Part shown: piece by piece, positions 24,701-35,960 of the stretch
How the letters are laid out: each line of letters starts with the position of its first letter
Position numbering within the stretch: the stretch's first letter is position 1
DNA from: Glossina fuscipes
Lineage: Eukaryota; Arthropoda; Insecta; Diptera; Glossinidae
DNA: 64,000 nucleotides
Assembly (NCBI RefSeq): GCF_014805625.2
Contig: NW_023998464.1
Coordinates: 4,937,316 to 5,001,315, forward strand
Reading direction: 5' to 3'
Program-made: the position numbers and the translations under genes
The notes under the pieces: model-generated
Told to the model about the DNA's origin: nothing
Database searches by the model: none
What the model saw: only the letters and a program-made list of their open reading frames with translations

Positions 24701-26730
24701 GTGCCTTTTGTTTTGTTAAAGAGATGGTATAGTTTCTGTGCAGATATTAACATTGGATGATTTATGTAAACTGCCTTAAACATGTCAAGGAAAGATGTCC
24801 AGTGGTCATACGGTCCTCCAAATATAAACTCTTTTCATATGCAAATCCAAATATACATTTTTATGAAAAACTCCTTGAGATTCATTAGATTGTTGCATTA
24901 TGGAATATATTTTAGCTATAGTATTGTCTGCAATGTTGGAAGATGCACTAGAAGTTGAATTAGCTGAAACTTAGAAGCTGAATTAATCGCGTTTTGTAGA
25001 CGAGCATTATTTTCACAATAACGATCGCTACATTAGCTAAACCCTTACGTCAGATGACACTGAACTGAGCCAGAATTACTCATTAGTTCTTTAAAGTTTA
25101 GTTTTGCTTCAGGCCACCAGCCATCGCATTTTTTAGGCTTCGTGAGCGCCAAGGAACGGGTATAAGCGTTGACTTGTCGAGCCTGTAACTTGGTACACAT
25201 CAGCATCAATCGATCTGACGCGAGAGTGAAACCGCTTTGCAAAATGCAAAGGGACTTATAATAGATATCGAGCTGTTAAACGTAGACGTTTTTCGCTGTA
25301 GCATACCTTAAGGGCTCATAATAAATTTTGTCTAGCTTGGCGACATTGGGGGTTCAACAACAGAAATTTGCTCTATAGTATTTTTATAATGTTAGGTGTT
25401 TGTGCGTGGAAGTGTAGTGTATGTGTAAACTTACCTCGCCAGTCAGTATCATAGAAAACAAATGAGTTGATAAACATAGTAGTAATTATATTAAGTAATA
25501 TGAATTATAAATTATTAATAGGAATTAAGTTGTCAAATAAATAACTGCATTAATTAACATACGGTAAAATGTAACTCACTAGTTTAAATAAACGCCGAAT
25601 GTACATTCGTGTTAACAAATAAATTCAACTTTCGGTTGCACTTTAACCTCATTTTTTCTTTTGTGTGCGGTCAAATTATTTTTACGCTCTACAGGTGAAT
25701 GTTGTATACGCTTAACCTCTGAACGTTTAACTCTTTTTTTTTATTTATTTGTTTAAGAAACTACTTATGACACAAATAATGTCTATTTTGTGAATTTTGT
25801 TACTCTTGTTTGAGAACCGTTTACCATTTACCGGAAAATTTTGTCACTTCTTGTCCAGCTGTCATATCCATTATTAATTAAGCGTGATTCTTCCCCCAGA
25901 ACAATACGGCGAACTTGGTCTACTTGAACAAGCCCGTATTTCCCCCTTTAAACACTCAAAAATACTGCAGACTTGGGTATGCATTTTGTTCGTTCCTCAA
26001 GGGTCCTTTTACTTTAAGATAATTAGATTCATTCTCATTACGAAGAGTAATATATTTTATTATTAGCGGGATAAATGTACGCAAACTTGACAAGAATTTG
26101 TGTTTTTCAACAGCCTTTCGTGTACGCGTCAATGCAACGGCTCATTCTCGCAGTGAAACAACAATTTTTTTCACATGAGGTACGTTGAATGGCACTCCTC
26201 AAAGATCTTACAACCACTCTCTTTCAAGGCCAAATTCTTCACAGTTTAACAATTTCAATTCGTAACTGCTTTAAACAATTTTTTTATTTCTCTTGTCTCG
26301 TAGCAATTTTAAAATCAACAATCAAAAAAAATTTTAGTTTCTCTTTTGTTTTCTTATGTGCCGACATCACCCCCTACATCGACTCCCTAAAAAATTTCAA
26401 AAAATTTCATTTTGTTTTTTTGAAAGAAAACGGTCACCTACTCATTTTCCTGATCGCAACTCACCACTTATACTTAAGCATAAAATTAATTATTATAGAT
26501 GTTTATCTATGATGCTAGAGATCTATATATGAATGCTAGAGATCTACGGATAATATTATATATAAATATTGGAGAATGCAGTTCACAGTTGTTTAGCACG
26601 TTTTAGATCTGCTAAATTTCTGCAAGCTGATAGTAAATTAAATTTGTAGCTTGTAAGTACAATTTCCTGAGATGTGAATTTTAATGTTAATTACAAAATC
26701 AAGGATAGGTAATCGTTCATTAATATATTG
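21712..26730. other. Non-coding between the two LINE copies
   Basis: Apart from the diverged block at 22740-23010 and a 21-bp-spaced direct repeat of ATGCTAGAGATCTA (26512-26525, 26533-26546), nothing is recognisable. Confidence 0.55.
22740..23010 (+). repeat. Diverged duplicated block, copy 1
   Basis: The block is similar in order and spacing to 31965-32235. Examples are TTTGCTTTAGCTCATAATAATT, CAAGTCTTTATACATTTCTT, TATGGCTCAC, CTTCTCGTCGCGATTA and AACTGAACTGCACTAATC against CCTTTAGCTAATAATAATTT, AAGTTCTTATGCATTTTTTT, TATGATTCAC, CTTCTCGTTTCGATTA and TAATGAACTGCGCTAAC. No coding signal is seen. Confidence 0.65.
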
Positions 26731-27222
26731 TTTATATATTTATTTATTTATTTATTTATTTATTCTACTTATATAAGAAACTCAGCTAAAACAAATTGAC
26801 AGTCGTGTTCAATTGACTCTTAAAGTAAATCTTAAATTAATTAATATGTAAACTTAATATTTTAAGTAAACTTAATTTAAACTTAATATAATAAGTATAA
26901 TAAAACAAACAAGAAGGAAAAAAAGGGGGAGAAAAAAAGCATGTAAATAACTAGCATAGAGCCACACCCACAACCGGTACATGACCAAATTGCAAATGAA
27001 CCCTTAAGCAATCGCAAACATGCATAAGCTTGGCAACCGATAATATTAACAACAATTAATTTTTTGACTTTTTAAGGTGAAGAGCTAGTTTAAGTACGAC
27101 ATAGGTAAATTACGCGCATTAAGCAATGTTGCTTTAATGGACTTTAAAGAGTACGATAATGAGAATAGGTGATAAACATCATTTAGGTTCTTGCAAACAA
27201 CTCTGAGCGGATTAAACGGGTC

Positions 27223-27930
27223 TTATTTATATTTAGACTGTTTAAGCTTAACAAAGATAGAGTGTCTAGAGAAGCGGTTGGGGACATTAAAGCTTATTTC
27301 ACCAAGTAATGCGCGCGAGTCAATAGCACCATTAATTACTTTGATTACGAAGAAAACTCCAAGAACAAATGTACCGTTTCTCGAAAGACGGTAAGAACAA
27401 GAGATGCAACTTATTTTCATAGGAAGGAAGGGAGGCAACCGTATCCCAACCCAAATTCCTAAGCGCAAATAGCAAGAATTGCTTTTGAACAGATTCAATT
27501 GAATCTACATAGCACCTATATGAAGGAGACCACATAACAGAGGCATACTCGAGTATAGGTCTAACCAAACACATGTACTGCCTTTTCGTAATGTAGGGAT
27601 CATCAAGCTCTTTGGACCACCTTTTTATAAAACCAAGCGCGGGCCTAGCTTCGCTTACCGAGAGCTCAATATGCAAGTTAAAACGTAACCTATGGTCAAA
27701 TAGAACGCCTACGACGTCCTCCAACTTATGCAAATCAATAAAATACTGAGTAATGACTGACTTTCTTCTTGAGAAAGAAAGCTTCTTACATTTACTCAGA
27801 TTTAGTTTCAGAAGATTCAAAGAGCACCATGCAACAAAATTATCCAAGTCACCTTCGGAATTTATCTGAGTATCAAGTTAGTCAGAACCCCGAAGGATCT
27901 ATTGTGCATTTCACTGAATAGAAAGGCTTG
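27223..27930 (-). pseudogene. LINE ORF2 3' part: RT thumb and C-terminus
   Basis: This continues the same ORF2 on the other side of the nested insertion. The open part (27847-27332) starts MDNFVAWCSLNLLKLNLSKC and continues through KLSFSRRKS and RPALGFIKRWSKEL to CLVRPILEYASVMWSP, ESVQKQFLLFALRNLGW and LPSYENKL. A frame change leads to the end (27498-27223: GVFFVIKVINGAIDSRALLGE, FNVPNRFSRHS). These are the thumb/C-terminal blocks of insect APE LINEs. RT motifs B and C (YADD) are missing between the insertion point and the thumb, so an internal deletion happened as well as the insertion. Confidence 0.85.
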
Positions 27931-28019
27931 GAGTTTAAAGGTATTATTATTATTATAATTTTAGACTAATGAAATAAATTCTTAGGCTAAAAAAAGACAT
28001 TGAGCACTAGCTGTCGGCT

Positions 28020-28192
28020 CTAATTTAAATAAATGTACATTAGCTTAGTAGTATTAATAAAGTAATATATTGAATTGATATTCTGTTCTGAAGTTGATTG
28101 TAGAATGTCCAAAGGGTTAATCGTTCCAAATGCAATACTTCTAGCCAAGGAAAAGTTAAGGCAGTCGCAGAGAATATGCTTTATAGTGAGAG
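28020..28192 (-). pseudogene. I-clade ORF2 C-terminus
   Basis: Left of the gap the minus strand reads LTIKHILCDCLNFSLARSI and on to the stop at 28022-28020. The L-x-I-K-H-I-L-C-x-C block is the C-terminal cysteine/histidine motif that follows RNase H in I-clade ORF2 proteins. It lies in a different frame from the RT part, as expected if the 400-N gap is a nominal length. Confidence 0.85.
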
Positions 28193-28592
28193 NNNNNNNN
28201 NNNNNNNNNNNNNNNNNNNNNNNNNNNNNNNNNNNNNNNNNNNNNNNNNNNNNNNNNNNNNNNNNNNNNNNNNNNNNNNNNNNNNNNNNNNNNNNNNNNN
28301 NNNNNNNNNNNNNNNNNNNNNNNNNNNNNNNNNNNNNNNNNNNNNNNNNNNNNNNNNNNNNNNNNNNNNNNNNNNNNNNNNNNNNNNNNNNNNNNNNNNN
28401 NNNNNNNNNNNNNNNNNNNNNNNNNNNNNNNNNNNNNNNNNNNNNNNNNNNNNNNNNNNNNNNNNNNNNNNNNNNNNNNNNNNNNNNNNNNNNNNNNNNN
28501 NNNNNNNNNNNNNNNNNNNNNNNNNNNNNNNNNNNNNNNNNNNNNNNNNNNNNNNNNNNNNNNNNNNNNNNNNNNNNNNNNNNNNNNNNNNN
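28193..28592. other. Assembly gap of 400 N
   Basis: A run of exactly 400 N interrupts the nested LINE between the RT YADD motif and the C-terminal Cys/His motif. In a full I-type ORF2 that interval (rest of RT plus RNase H) is well over a kilobase. Either the gap is undersized or the element is internally deleted. Confidence 1.
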
Positions 28593-29095
28593 AGGATGTT
28601 GATTGCTTTCGTGTTGTCTTTTTCTTTTGTAAAAATGTATACATCGTCCGCGTAGAGACAATGTTCCACTCTTAGTACACGGCAAAGAATTTTGCTAATT
28701 TCGTTGAAAGCGATCTGGAAAAGCGTGACAGAGAGAGGAGATCCTTGCAGAATGCCATTCATTAGCGGAAAGGAAACAGAAAGATGATTGTTGATTCTAA
28801 CTTTGAACCGCCGATGCGACATGAATGATTTGATGTAGTTGAAGAATTTGGGTCCGACATTCCATGATTTCAAGAGTCTTAAGATAACATGAAGACCAAC
28901 TCTGTCAAATGCTTTTTCGAAATCAATTGAGAGAATTGTTACATGATTCCGTTCGGAAATTGCTTTGCTCGTGAAAAAATCAATATGTAGAAGAGAGTCT
29001 ATGCACACTCTACCCCGCTTGAAACCAACCTCTTGCCTTTTAATCAGGTTCTTGGACTTAAGAAATGAAGATAATCTAGATGCCATAATTTTCAC
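28593..29095 (-). pseudogene. I-clade reverse transcriptase fragment
   Basis: An open frame of 304 codons runs from 29095 on minus into the gap. It shows RT motifs in order: QEVGFKRGRVCIDSLL (fingers), ILSIDFEKAFDRVG (motif A with catalytic Asp), GILQGSPLSVTLFQIAFNEI (motif B) and HCLYADDVYIF (motif C, YADD intact). The frame is uninterrupted up to the assembly gap, so this copy may be younger than its host LINE. The endonuclease and N-terminus are absent through 5' truncation, so it cannot be autonomous. Confidence 0.9.
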
Positions 29096-29103
29096 TAATA
29101 CCT

Positions 29104-30760
29104 GAGTTTAAAGATAAGTAGCTTATTGTTCACCAAATCAAACGCTTTGATTAAATCAGTGTATATTACAATTTACCAGAGCTACTAGAAAAAGCCTTGA
29201 AAACATGACAAATGAACTGTAAGAAATTGGTGACCGTAGATCGCCCTTTTCGAAAGCCATGCTGGTGTGGAGAAATATACGAATTAATGGCAAAGGTCAA
29301 ATGCTGAGTCACAATTCGCTCAAACAGCTTAGGCAAGACACTCAATTTGGCTATGTCCCTGTAGTTCTCAACAAGTTGTCTACTTCCTACTATTGTGCAC
29401 GGGAATAAGGAAACTACTCTTCCAACACAAAGGGAAAACACCTAGATTCAAAGACCGGTTAAAAATTTTAGAGATAACACGATATAACTCGGCAGCGCAA
29501 GATTTAAGTACACATGAAGGAATACCATCAGATCCAGACGCACAACTATATTTTAGAGAGCTCAAGCCTTTAAAAACATGATCTTCAGCAATAACCAAAT
29601 TAGGAATTGAAATCAAGTTAGTTATAGGATATGGGTAGTTTGCGAATAAATTTGAATTAGAAGTCGAAAAGTTTCGACGGAAGTACTCAGCGAACAAATT
29701 TGGGATTTCAAAATCATCCAAGAAGTCAGAGCCATTAAAAGAAACATGAGAGGGATATGTGGAAATTTTTCTTTTTGAGCTAACAAATTTAAAAAGTATT
29801 TAGGTTTACGGGGGCACCTGCTTCGGGCTCGGCACTGCTTGATCGGAACAGATGCAGTAATAGTTAGATTTAATGTATTGTAGAACGATGACAATAAGCT
29901 TTCAATACTTCCGGTTGAGAAATCAAGCCTTATATGTGAAAGATGACATTTTAGCAATAGGATATTGATTTTATGAAAATCGTAATATTTGTTTGGAAAA
30001 GTGGGTTTGGAACATTAAAACAATTCAACAAACCATCATGCTTGTGATGAAAGGAAATACAAATTGTTGGATGATAATAATCCTCAGGTAAACTAAAAGG
30101 TGGACAACGATTTATGCTAATCTCAGGGAAATTGGCAAAGCAGAGATCAAGCAGTTTACCATTACAATTAGGAGTACGGTTGTATTGAACTAAATTATGA
30201 TCAAATAATTCGTTAAAGAACACAACAGCTCTTTCAGATGCTGAAGTAGGAATCAAACAGCCAGAATTGTCACTGTTACCCCAAGTGATTTAAGGCAAAT
30301 TGAAGTCTCCCAACGCATCTACCAAATAGGTGGGTTTCGACTGCTTGGCCACTTCACAAAAGAGAGGGGCCTGTTTCTTATATAGGGAGATATCACAATT
30401 TGGGGAAATATAGGAACAGGTTATAAATAGATGTTTATCAGGCATATTCGCACGAATAGCGATAAATTCAAGGTTAGGAGAAGTGGGAAATTCAATTAAA
30501 TTGGACGGGACTGACGCAGATATGGCAATTAATACACCACCACCAATGCGATCCAATCGATCACTTCTTAAAACCTGGAACGGATTATGGAAAAGTTCCG
30601 ACGAATGTAGATCAGGTGTTAACCAACTTTCCGTGAGGGCCAAACAGGAGAACTCCGTGCCTACTGAATTTAGGAAGGTAGAACGAATTTTTGAATTTAG
30701 GACGCTAACATTTTGATAAATGAGAGATAGTGAGCCTGAAGAAACATTTAGTTTTTTGAG
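29104..30760 (-). pseudogene. LINE ORF2 5' part: AP endonuclease and N-terminal RT
   Basis: The APE endonuclease nicks target DNA for target-primed reverse transcription. Visible motifs in order are ALTESWL (catalytic Glu region, about 30640), RSDRLDRIGGGVLIAI (about 30560), GDFNLP (about 30295) and the late DYYHPTICI equivalent of the SDH motif (about 30070). RT start motifs follow: SGSDGIPSCVLK (about 29560), NYRDIAKLSVLPKLFERIVTQHL (about 29330), HQHGFRKGRST (about 29260) and motif A as YTDLIKAFDLV (about 29150). A stop follows GDFNLP, and there are several frame changes, so it is dead. The sequence is cut at 29104 by the nested I-clade LINE, just after motif A. Confidence 0.85.
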
Positions 30761-30796
30761 GGCGACAGGGTTACTGGTTTAGTATTACGGAGTCGA

Positions 30797-31529
30797 TCAC
30801 GAACGATAAATTCCTTTATTAAGGATCCAACTGGCCACAAGTGGTTTATCTAACAACATATCAATGTTTTCAGTCGGAACAAGAATTTTAAAAGAATCGA
30901 TTGCTCTAGATTGAGACGGGACAAATTTAAAAATACTAACCCGCTTTAAATTAATAACTTTTGATATTATCCATAGATGTATCGGGTGCCAGTCTTGACA
31001 CAAATATTGCTTTTCTGGGAGGAACTGCCGTCAAGCAAATGTCATTACTACTAGGAGCAGTAGGGTTCACGACTGGGGAGTTTTGAGTTGAGGAGAATAT
31101 AGATGCGGTCACCAAAGGAGCGGCTTGTGCGACATGCCCAGTTTAATGACCAGCGTTCACACTCGACCAGCTTGGGGGAGAGGATGATTTGTAGTGCTCT
31201 TTATTAGTTTTGGGCGATGGCGCCTGAGTTGGGTGAGTGAAGCCACTAGGAGGCGATACTGTTGCCACTTCAGCATAGCTTAAACCAGAAGGACTTGCCG
31301 GCTTATTTGTAACATTTTTGTTAGAGGCCGACTCAGCCATATCAAAAACGTTGACATTCTTTGAGGAAACGCTAGCTTGCATCAACGAATCGGACTTAGG
31401 AGGAATTAGAGGTGACGTACCACAGGCTACGCTACGAGTTGTGATTTTACTAGCTCGGGATGAAGGGGAGTGCTCAATAAAACGACACTCATCAAACCTA
31501 GTCTCAATGATCTGAAACTTTTCCCACAA
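30797..31529 (-). pseudogene. LINE ORF1 remnant
   Basis: This is the upstream open region of the minus LINE. The first piece (31529-31143, 128 codons) starts MWEKFQIIETRFDECRF. It becomes Ser/Pro/Thr-rich (SPSGLSYAEVATVSPPSG) and ends at a stop. The second piece (31003-30797) reads RVSIFKFVPSQSRAIDSFKI and then LVPTENIDMLL. This resembles the RRM/esterase-like end of ORF1 nucleic-acid-binding proteins in insect LINEs, which end in a hydrophobic FWP-like motif. A frameshift or stop separates the pieces. The role in an intact element would be RNA chaperone/RNP assembly. Assignment rests on position directly upstream of the endonuclease and on general similarity. Confidence 0.55.
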
Positions 31530-31964
31530 GGAAGTATTGTATTAGGAATATATTGGATTATCTTTGATCTCCACCATATAAACAATTAAGTCATTTTTCT
31601 TTTACATTTTCGCTGTGCGTAAACCGATTGATAAGAGAATGACGTCATGGAGTATTTTCAACGATTCTTTTATGAGATTTATAAATGCCGGAAATTCAAG
31701 AGAGGATAAATTTCAGAAGAATTTGACACGATCTGACTGCAGATAAGGAATCAAATTTCGAAGTTTTTCTTTTGTGCTTCATTCTATGAATTTTCATCCT
31801 TTCTCCTATACATTACTTCTTAATTTGAGTGTTTGGAAACTACGCACATTCTCCCCTTTTTGCTTGGTAAGCGACCAGGAATTCCACATAATGGCAATAA
31901 ATGCCATTCGTCTGCTTCTTTGGGTACGCGGGTTTCTTCACCAATTTGTAACTTTAGATTAGAA

Positions 31965-32235
31965 TAATTGATTGTGTTTGAGATTATAATTCTTTTCCTT
32001 TAGCTAATAATAATTTATAAGTTCTTATGCATTTTTTTATATGATTCACCTATGGAACGACGTGGTCTTTCCTTAATATTTCTTTGACAAATACAGTCTT
32101 CTCGTTTCGATTATTTAATGGATAACATAGTAAATGGCAAGATTGTCACTAATGAACTGCGCTAACTACTAAATTGGAAGACAAAACTAAAATTTTCCTC
32201 TGCACTCTTTAGGAATGGTATCCATGTTATATTGA
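31965..32235 (+). repeat. Diverged duplicated block, copy 2
   Basis: This is the partner of 22740-23010, in the same orientation, lying on the other side of the minus LINE. It is probably an unrecognised old repeat family and not a recent segmental duplication, because flanking sequence does not match. Confidence 0.65.
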
Positions 32236-32439
32236 AAAGGTTGGGTTTCCCCCTTCAATCTTTAGTACATAGTTTATCCTTTAGAAAGATTTTGCGATTT
32301 TCTGAATTCATTCTTGATAACATTCTTTCAAGATGGGTAAGCCTGTCTAAAACTTTATACATCTAATAGTGGCAATGGTTTCGTTTAATCATAAAACTTA
32401 ATGTAAAGATGGTTGTTCTTGGGCAAAGAAACATCCACA

Positions 32440-32760
32440 GACAAGTTTTGATCTTCGCCAGTTCTCTTTTCAGTTTGAGACGGTTTCTCATTTTTTTATA
32501 TCCATCATCGAAGAATGAGGAAAATATTCGTTCTGCCAATACGTTTGCAACGCCCAGAAGGAAGCTCCAGCCACCGCACAAAGTATATATATTCTTGATC
32601 AGCATCATATTCTGAATTGACTTAAGCATGTCCCTTTGTCTGTCTGTGTAACGTTTGTTGTAAGCACTCTCCCGGCCGCAAATTGGGAAGATAGAACCAT
32701 GTAATCGGAGAAAACTTCTATGCTTCAGAAAGAATAAAAAAGTCATTATTCTTACACTCT
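32440..32760 (-). repeat. Dispersed repeat family 2, copy 1
   Basis: This copy shares GTTTGCAACGCCCAGAAG, AAAGTATATATATTCTTGATCA, ATCCATC(A/G)(T/C)(C/T)GAAG.ATGAG, CACTCTCC(C/T)GGCCGCAAA and CTTC(A/T)GAAAGAAATAAAAAA-like blocks with the copy at 43.5-43.86 kb, in the same order. On minus it reads TGATCAAGAATATATATAC, a widespread fly intergenic repeat signature. No coding capacity is seen. Confidence 0.75.
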
Positions 32761-34204
32761 CACAAATCTGAACTTATATTCTATTGACGTTGCTGTAGTA
32801 GCTCTGCGAAAAATGGAAAAATCGGCCACGTCTACTAAATTTTATAGTCTGTCATATTTTCAACTTTTTCAAAACCTTTCCTTTATAAAGGAAAGCAAGG
32901 AAAGCAAGCCTCAACACATATATTATATGAAAATATATATTGTCAAAATAGAAGAAATCCACCGCACCAAAACTTTTTGTAATTAAATTGAAAAGTATTA
33001 AGCCTAGAGGATTTTTTTTTCAAACATTTAATAGGAGCACTGTTATGATACCCAAAATTTTTTAACTCATCTAACTAATATAACGTGAATCTATTTATCA
33101 CGAATATACTATTACAAATGTTTTCGTTAAAAGTTTGCTTCCACTTGAGATAACACTTCTATTAGGTTTAAAGCCATTTTTATATAATAAAACTTTGAAG
33201 ACTTTCGACTACCGAATATTTGGAAAAGAACAGCAAATGATTGTAGTGTGTTTGTGTAGAATATTTATCAATACGAAGATCTCGAGGATTCTTAATGTTG
33301 CTGTTCCACATTGCCGGAACTCATTTATAAGACATTTAGATTGTTGGATGTATAGTCAAAGTATGCATACCGTTGCAATTCCATGACGAATACGGGAAAA
33401 CAGTTTGGAGCCTATTAAGGCAGGAGAAGGTAATTAGATGAATTTCTAATTTACAAAAAAAAGGAATATGTTACTAACAACCCGTCTTCGAAGGTTACAC
33501 GCAGTATTTGCAATTACTCAGCTATTACTATAAGGTTTTGATCTCGTATGTGATTATTTGAATCTCTCGAATTATGCGTATGATCTAAAAATTATTAAAC
33601 CTAATCAGGCAATATTAACGAGTTTTAAATTGTTTGAAAGTTACCCAAACATTTTATGATTGCTCAATATGCGATAAGCAAACAATTTTCGTTTCAAGCC
33701 TCAAGTGTATTGTTCTTAGTGTTTTGTAAGTGTTCAATGGGGCTGAACTATCTTAATATTAAAAATCGTTTAGCGAAATTTGGACATGTATATTTCGCCT
33801 TTTTTCCGCTCATACTTCTAGTGTTCTTAATAAAAACTAAAACTTATGCCGTTTCCCTCAAAAAGTGTCTACAGAGATCCACAGCGTAAACAAATTCTAG
33901 TTAATTTTTATACGTGAACTGAAGGAATTTATTTATTTTAATTTTTTGGTTTTTCATTTTACATTCATTTCATAGTTTAAGGAAAAAATGGATTGAGGAA
34001 ATCTGGTGGTATTTTTCCACCCATCTTTCCTACAAATAATTAAAACTTCTTAATGTCTTCGAAAGAGGGGGAGATGCTCAATGTGTAGAGAAAATGAATC
34101 TACATTTTCCGTTTATTTGTTTACAAATTTATAGAAGTAAATCAAAAACAAATGAATGCACTCTAGTGGGACATGATCTAGCATTGAAACTCCTATAGTT
34201 GTTA

Positions 34205-34480
34205 AGCAGTTTTCAAACTACTAGGCTTTATATGGGAAGCGCTCGAAACAGTTGTCCGATCTGAACCATTTTTAATAGCCTTCTCCTTGAGTCAAAATAT
34301 GTCCCGGATTCATCGAAACATGTCAAAAATTGTCGCTTGTAGGTGGAACACAAAAACACAAAACTGGCAGACGGATAAACAACCTTAGACAGATTCAAAA
34401 AATGACTCAAAGCCAACTGGTATAATAAAAGGTAGGTCTATGTATATCTCCACAAACCAAATATACCTTTGTACCCTAAA
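34205..34480 (+). repeat. Dispersed repeat family 1, copy B
   Basis: This copy shares TTTATATGGGAAG, CCGATCTGAACCATTTTTAATAGC, GTCAAAATATG, AAAAATTGTCGC, CAGACGGATAAACAACCTTAGA and ATTCAAAAAATGACTC with copies A and H in the same order. Confidence 0.65.
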
Positions 34481-35679
34481 TAGCCTAGTTTCGGTTTTTG
34501 GTTTTCCTGACAGTAGAAGTAGTAACAACGTTTATAAATTGAACGGTCGGGCGTCATCGCATACAGCAAGGATATTACTCCATTTATGCTCTAAATGATT
34601 TCTGAACTCTATTTCTGAAACTAAATCCATGGACCATTGCTACAAAAATCGCTTGTTAGTTTTAGTCTGTAAAATATCCAAACTATGATAGAAATTATTT
34701 TAACACCATGTACGTTCGTGAGGTGTTTTACACCTCAGATTTTTTATCTCGCTTATCAAAGTATTCAAAAAAGTTAAATTTATAGGCGAAGATACTAGTA
34801 GTACATCGCTATTTGCAACCTAAGAAGATTAGAATCGTAAATTATTTTTGTTTCATTTTATGCTATTTTTTTATGACGGTGTAGCATAGTTCTATGTCGT
34901 TAGGTCGACGAAATCATACGATTTCATACATTCAAAGTTAGGAGCGTAGCCCCTCGGCAACCGGACTAGTTTAGGAAGGTTATTTTTTATTTAATATCAG
35001 AGACAGTAAGAACACTTCAGTCCAGCAAGGTCAACCAATAAATACCCCACACCATTTCGCTGTTTCGTTTTGGTTATAATCCATCCAAAATTACTCATTA
35101 TTTTCATGCAAAGGCATACTTTTAATGAAAGCACGCATATTGCAAGATGCCTAAAACATCACATGGCGTGATGCAAATCCAGCAAAAGTAATATGCTTTC
35201 CAGAAATTCAATTTCCGTCAATAAAAAAAACCTAAAGATTAGACTTTGTCACCATATAGAGGCTGGTTTTCATTATAATTGTCCTATATATTAGGGTCCA
35301 AAAAATAGATCTATGCGACACAAATTTTCTATCGCTAATTTTTTTGCTAGTTTGCTACTGTAAACAAATTTGCTTCATAAAATATTAAGAATTAAAAATT
35401 TTTCTGAAGGACTTACTATTCATGAGAAATATTATATAGAGTGTGCTCCAAGAAGTAGACACATTGGGTTCAAATTTGGTCCACTTAATTTTTATGTTAC
35501 CATCATGAATCAACTTTTGTCATAAAATATTAATAGTCAGACATGTTTGGCATATAAGTTTGCATCTCATAACAATCCTTTCATGCGACGGCGTCGAAAA
35601 ATAGACTTATAAATGGTCGAAATTTAGTCACGTTAATTCTTTGTCTGTTTAGTATTAAAAACCATGAAATAGACCTACC

Positions 35680-35960
35680 TTTTATTATACCGATCGATTT
35701 ACAATCATTCTCTGAATCGATCCAAGCCTGCCTGAGCCTATTCGTCTGTCTGTTTGTCCGACGGCTGTCCGTGAATTTTTGTGTTCAACTTACAGCTCGC
35801 AATTGTTGAACATTTTGTACACTGATATGTTTTGACCCTGCGATAAAGGCTATTTAACATGGCTTGCATCGGTTCACTTTATCGAAGACCACTTTTCGAA
35901 GAAGAAATAAGGCCTTATTTTGAAAAGCCATTATATGGGAAAACATTACAACTTTTGATA
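35680..35960 (-). repeat. Dispersed repeat family 1, copy C (reverse)
   Basis: The block is in reverse orientation: TTATTATACCGATCGATT, CATTCTCTGAATCGATCCAAGCCTG, TCTGTCTGTTTGTCCG, TTGTGTTCAACTTACAGC and TGAAAAGCCATTATATGG. This is the reverse complement of the order in copy A. Confidence 0.65.

Larger units (their letters stand above)
27941..29103 (-). mobile_element. Nested I-clade LINE, 5'-truncated, with TSD
   Basis: A second, different retrotransposon lies inside the first. On minus it begins in the RT at 29103 (KIMASRLSSFLKSKN), crosses the 400-N gap and ends in a (TAA)n tail (27941-27957), characteristic of the I factor clade. It is flanked by perfect copies of GAGTTTAAAG (plus) at 27931-27940 and 29104-29113, a 10-bp target-site duplication. 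The 3' coding end matches the fragment at 5498-5752. Length is 1163 bp including the gap, whose true size is unknown. Confidence 0.9.
26731..31530 (-). mobile_element. Non-LTR retrotransposon (APE-type LINE), minus copy, with nested insertion
   Basis: Read on minus, the element runs from an ORF1-like region (31529) through endonuclease and reverse transcriptase remnants to a 3' UTR. It ends in a (TAAA)n-type tail, plus (TTTA)n at 26731-26764. Its 3' UTR shares a run beginning TAAGATTTACTTT and ending TTTGTTTTAG with the plus copy at 21610-21660, which fixes the family and the 3' end. The coding regions are broken by stops and frameshifts. A second LINE (27941-29103) is inserted in the RT. The clade cannot be settled by eye (Jockey/CR1-like group). 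The 5' boundary near 31530 is approximate. Confidence 0.85.

Noticed and set aside
25884..26066. 60-codon plus frame starting MILPPEQYGELGLLEQARISP
   Set aside because: The first half is unusually balanced for the region, but it decays into Phe/Ile-rich sequence. There is no recognisable homology and no exon boundaries.
28075..28655. Several frames made mostly of X
   Set aside because: They are read through the 400-N gap and have no meaning on the plus strand.
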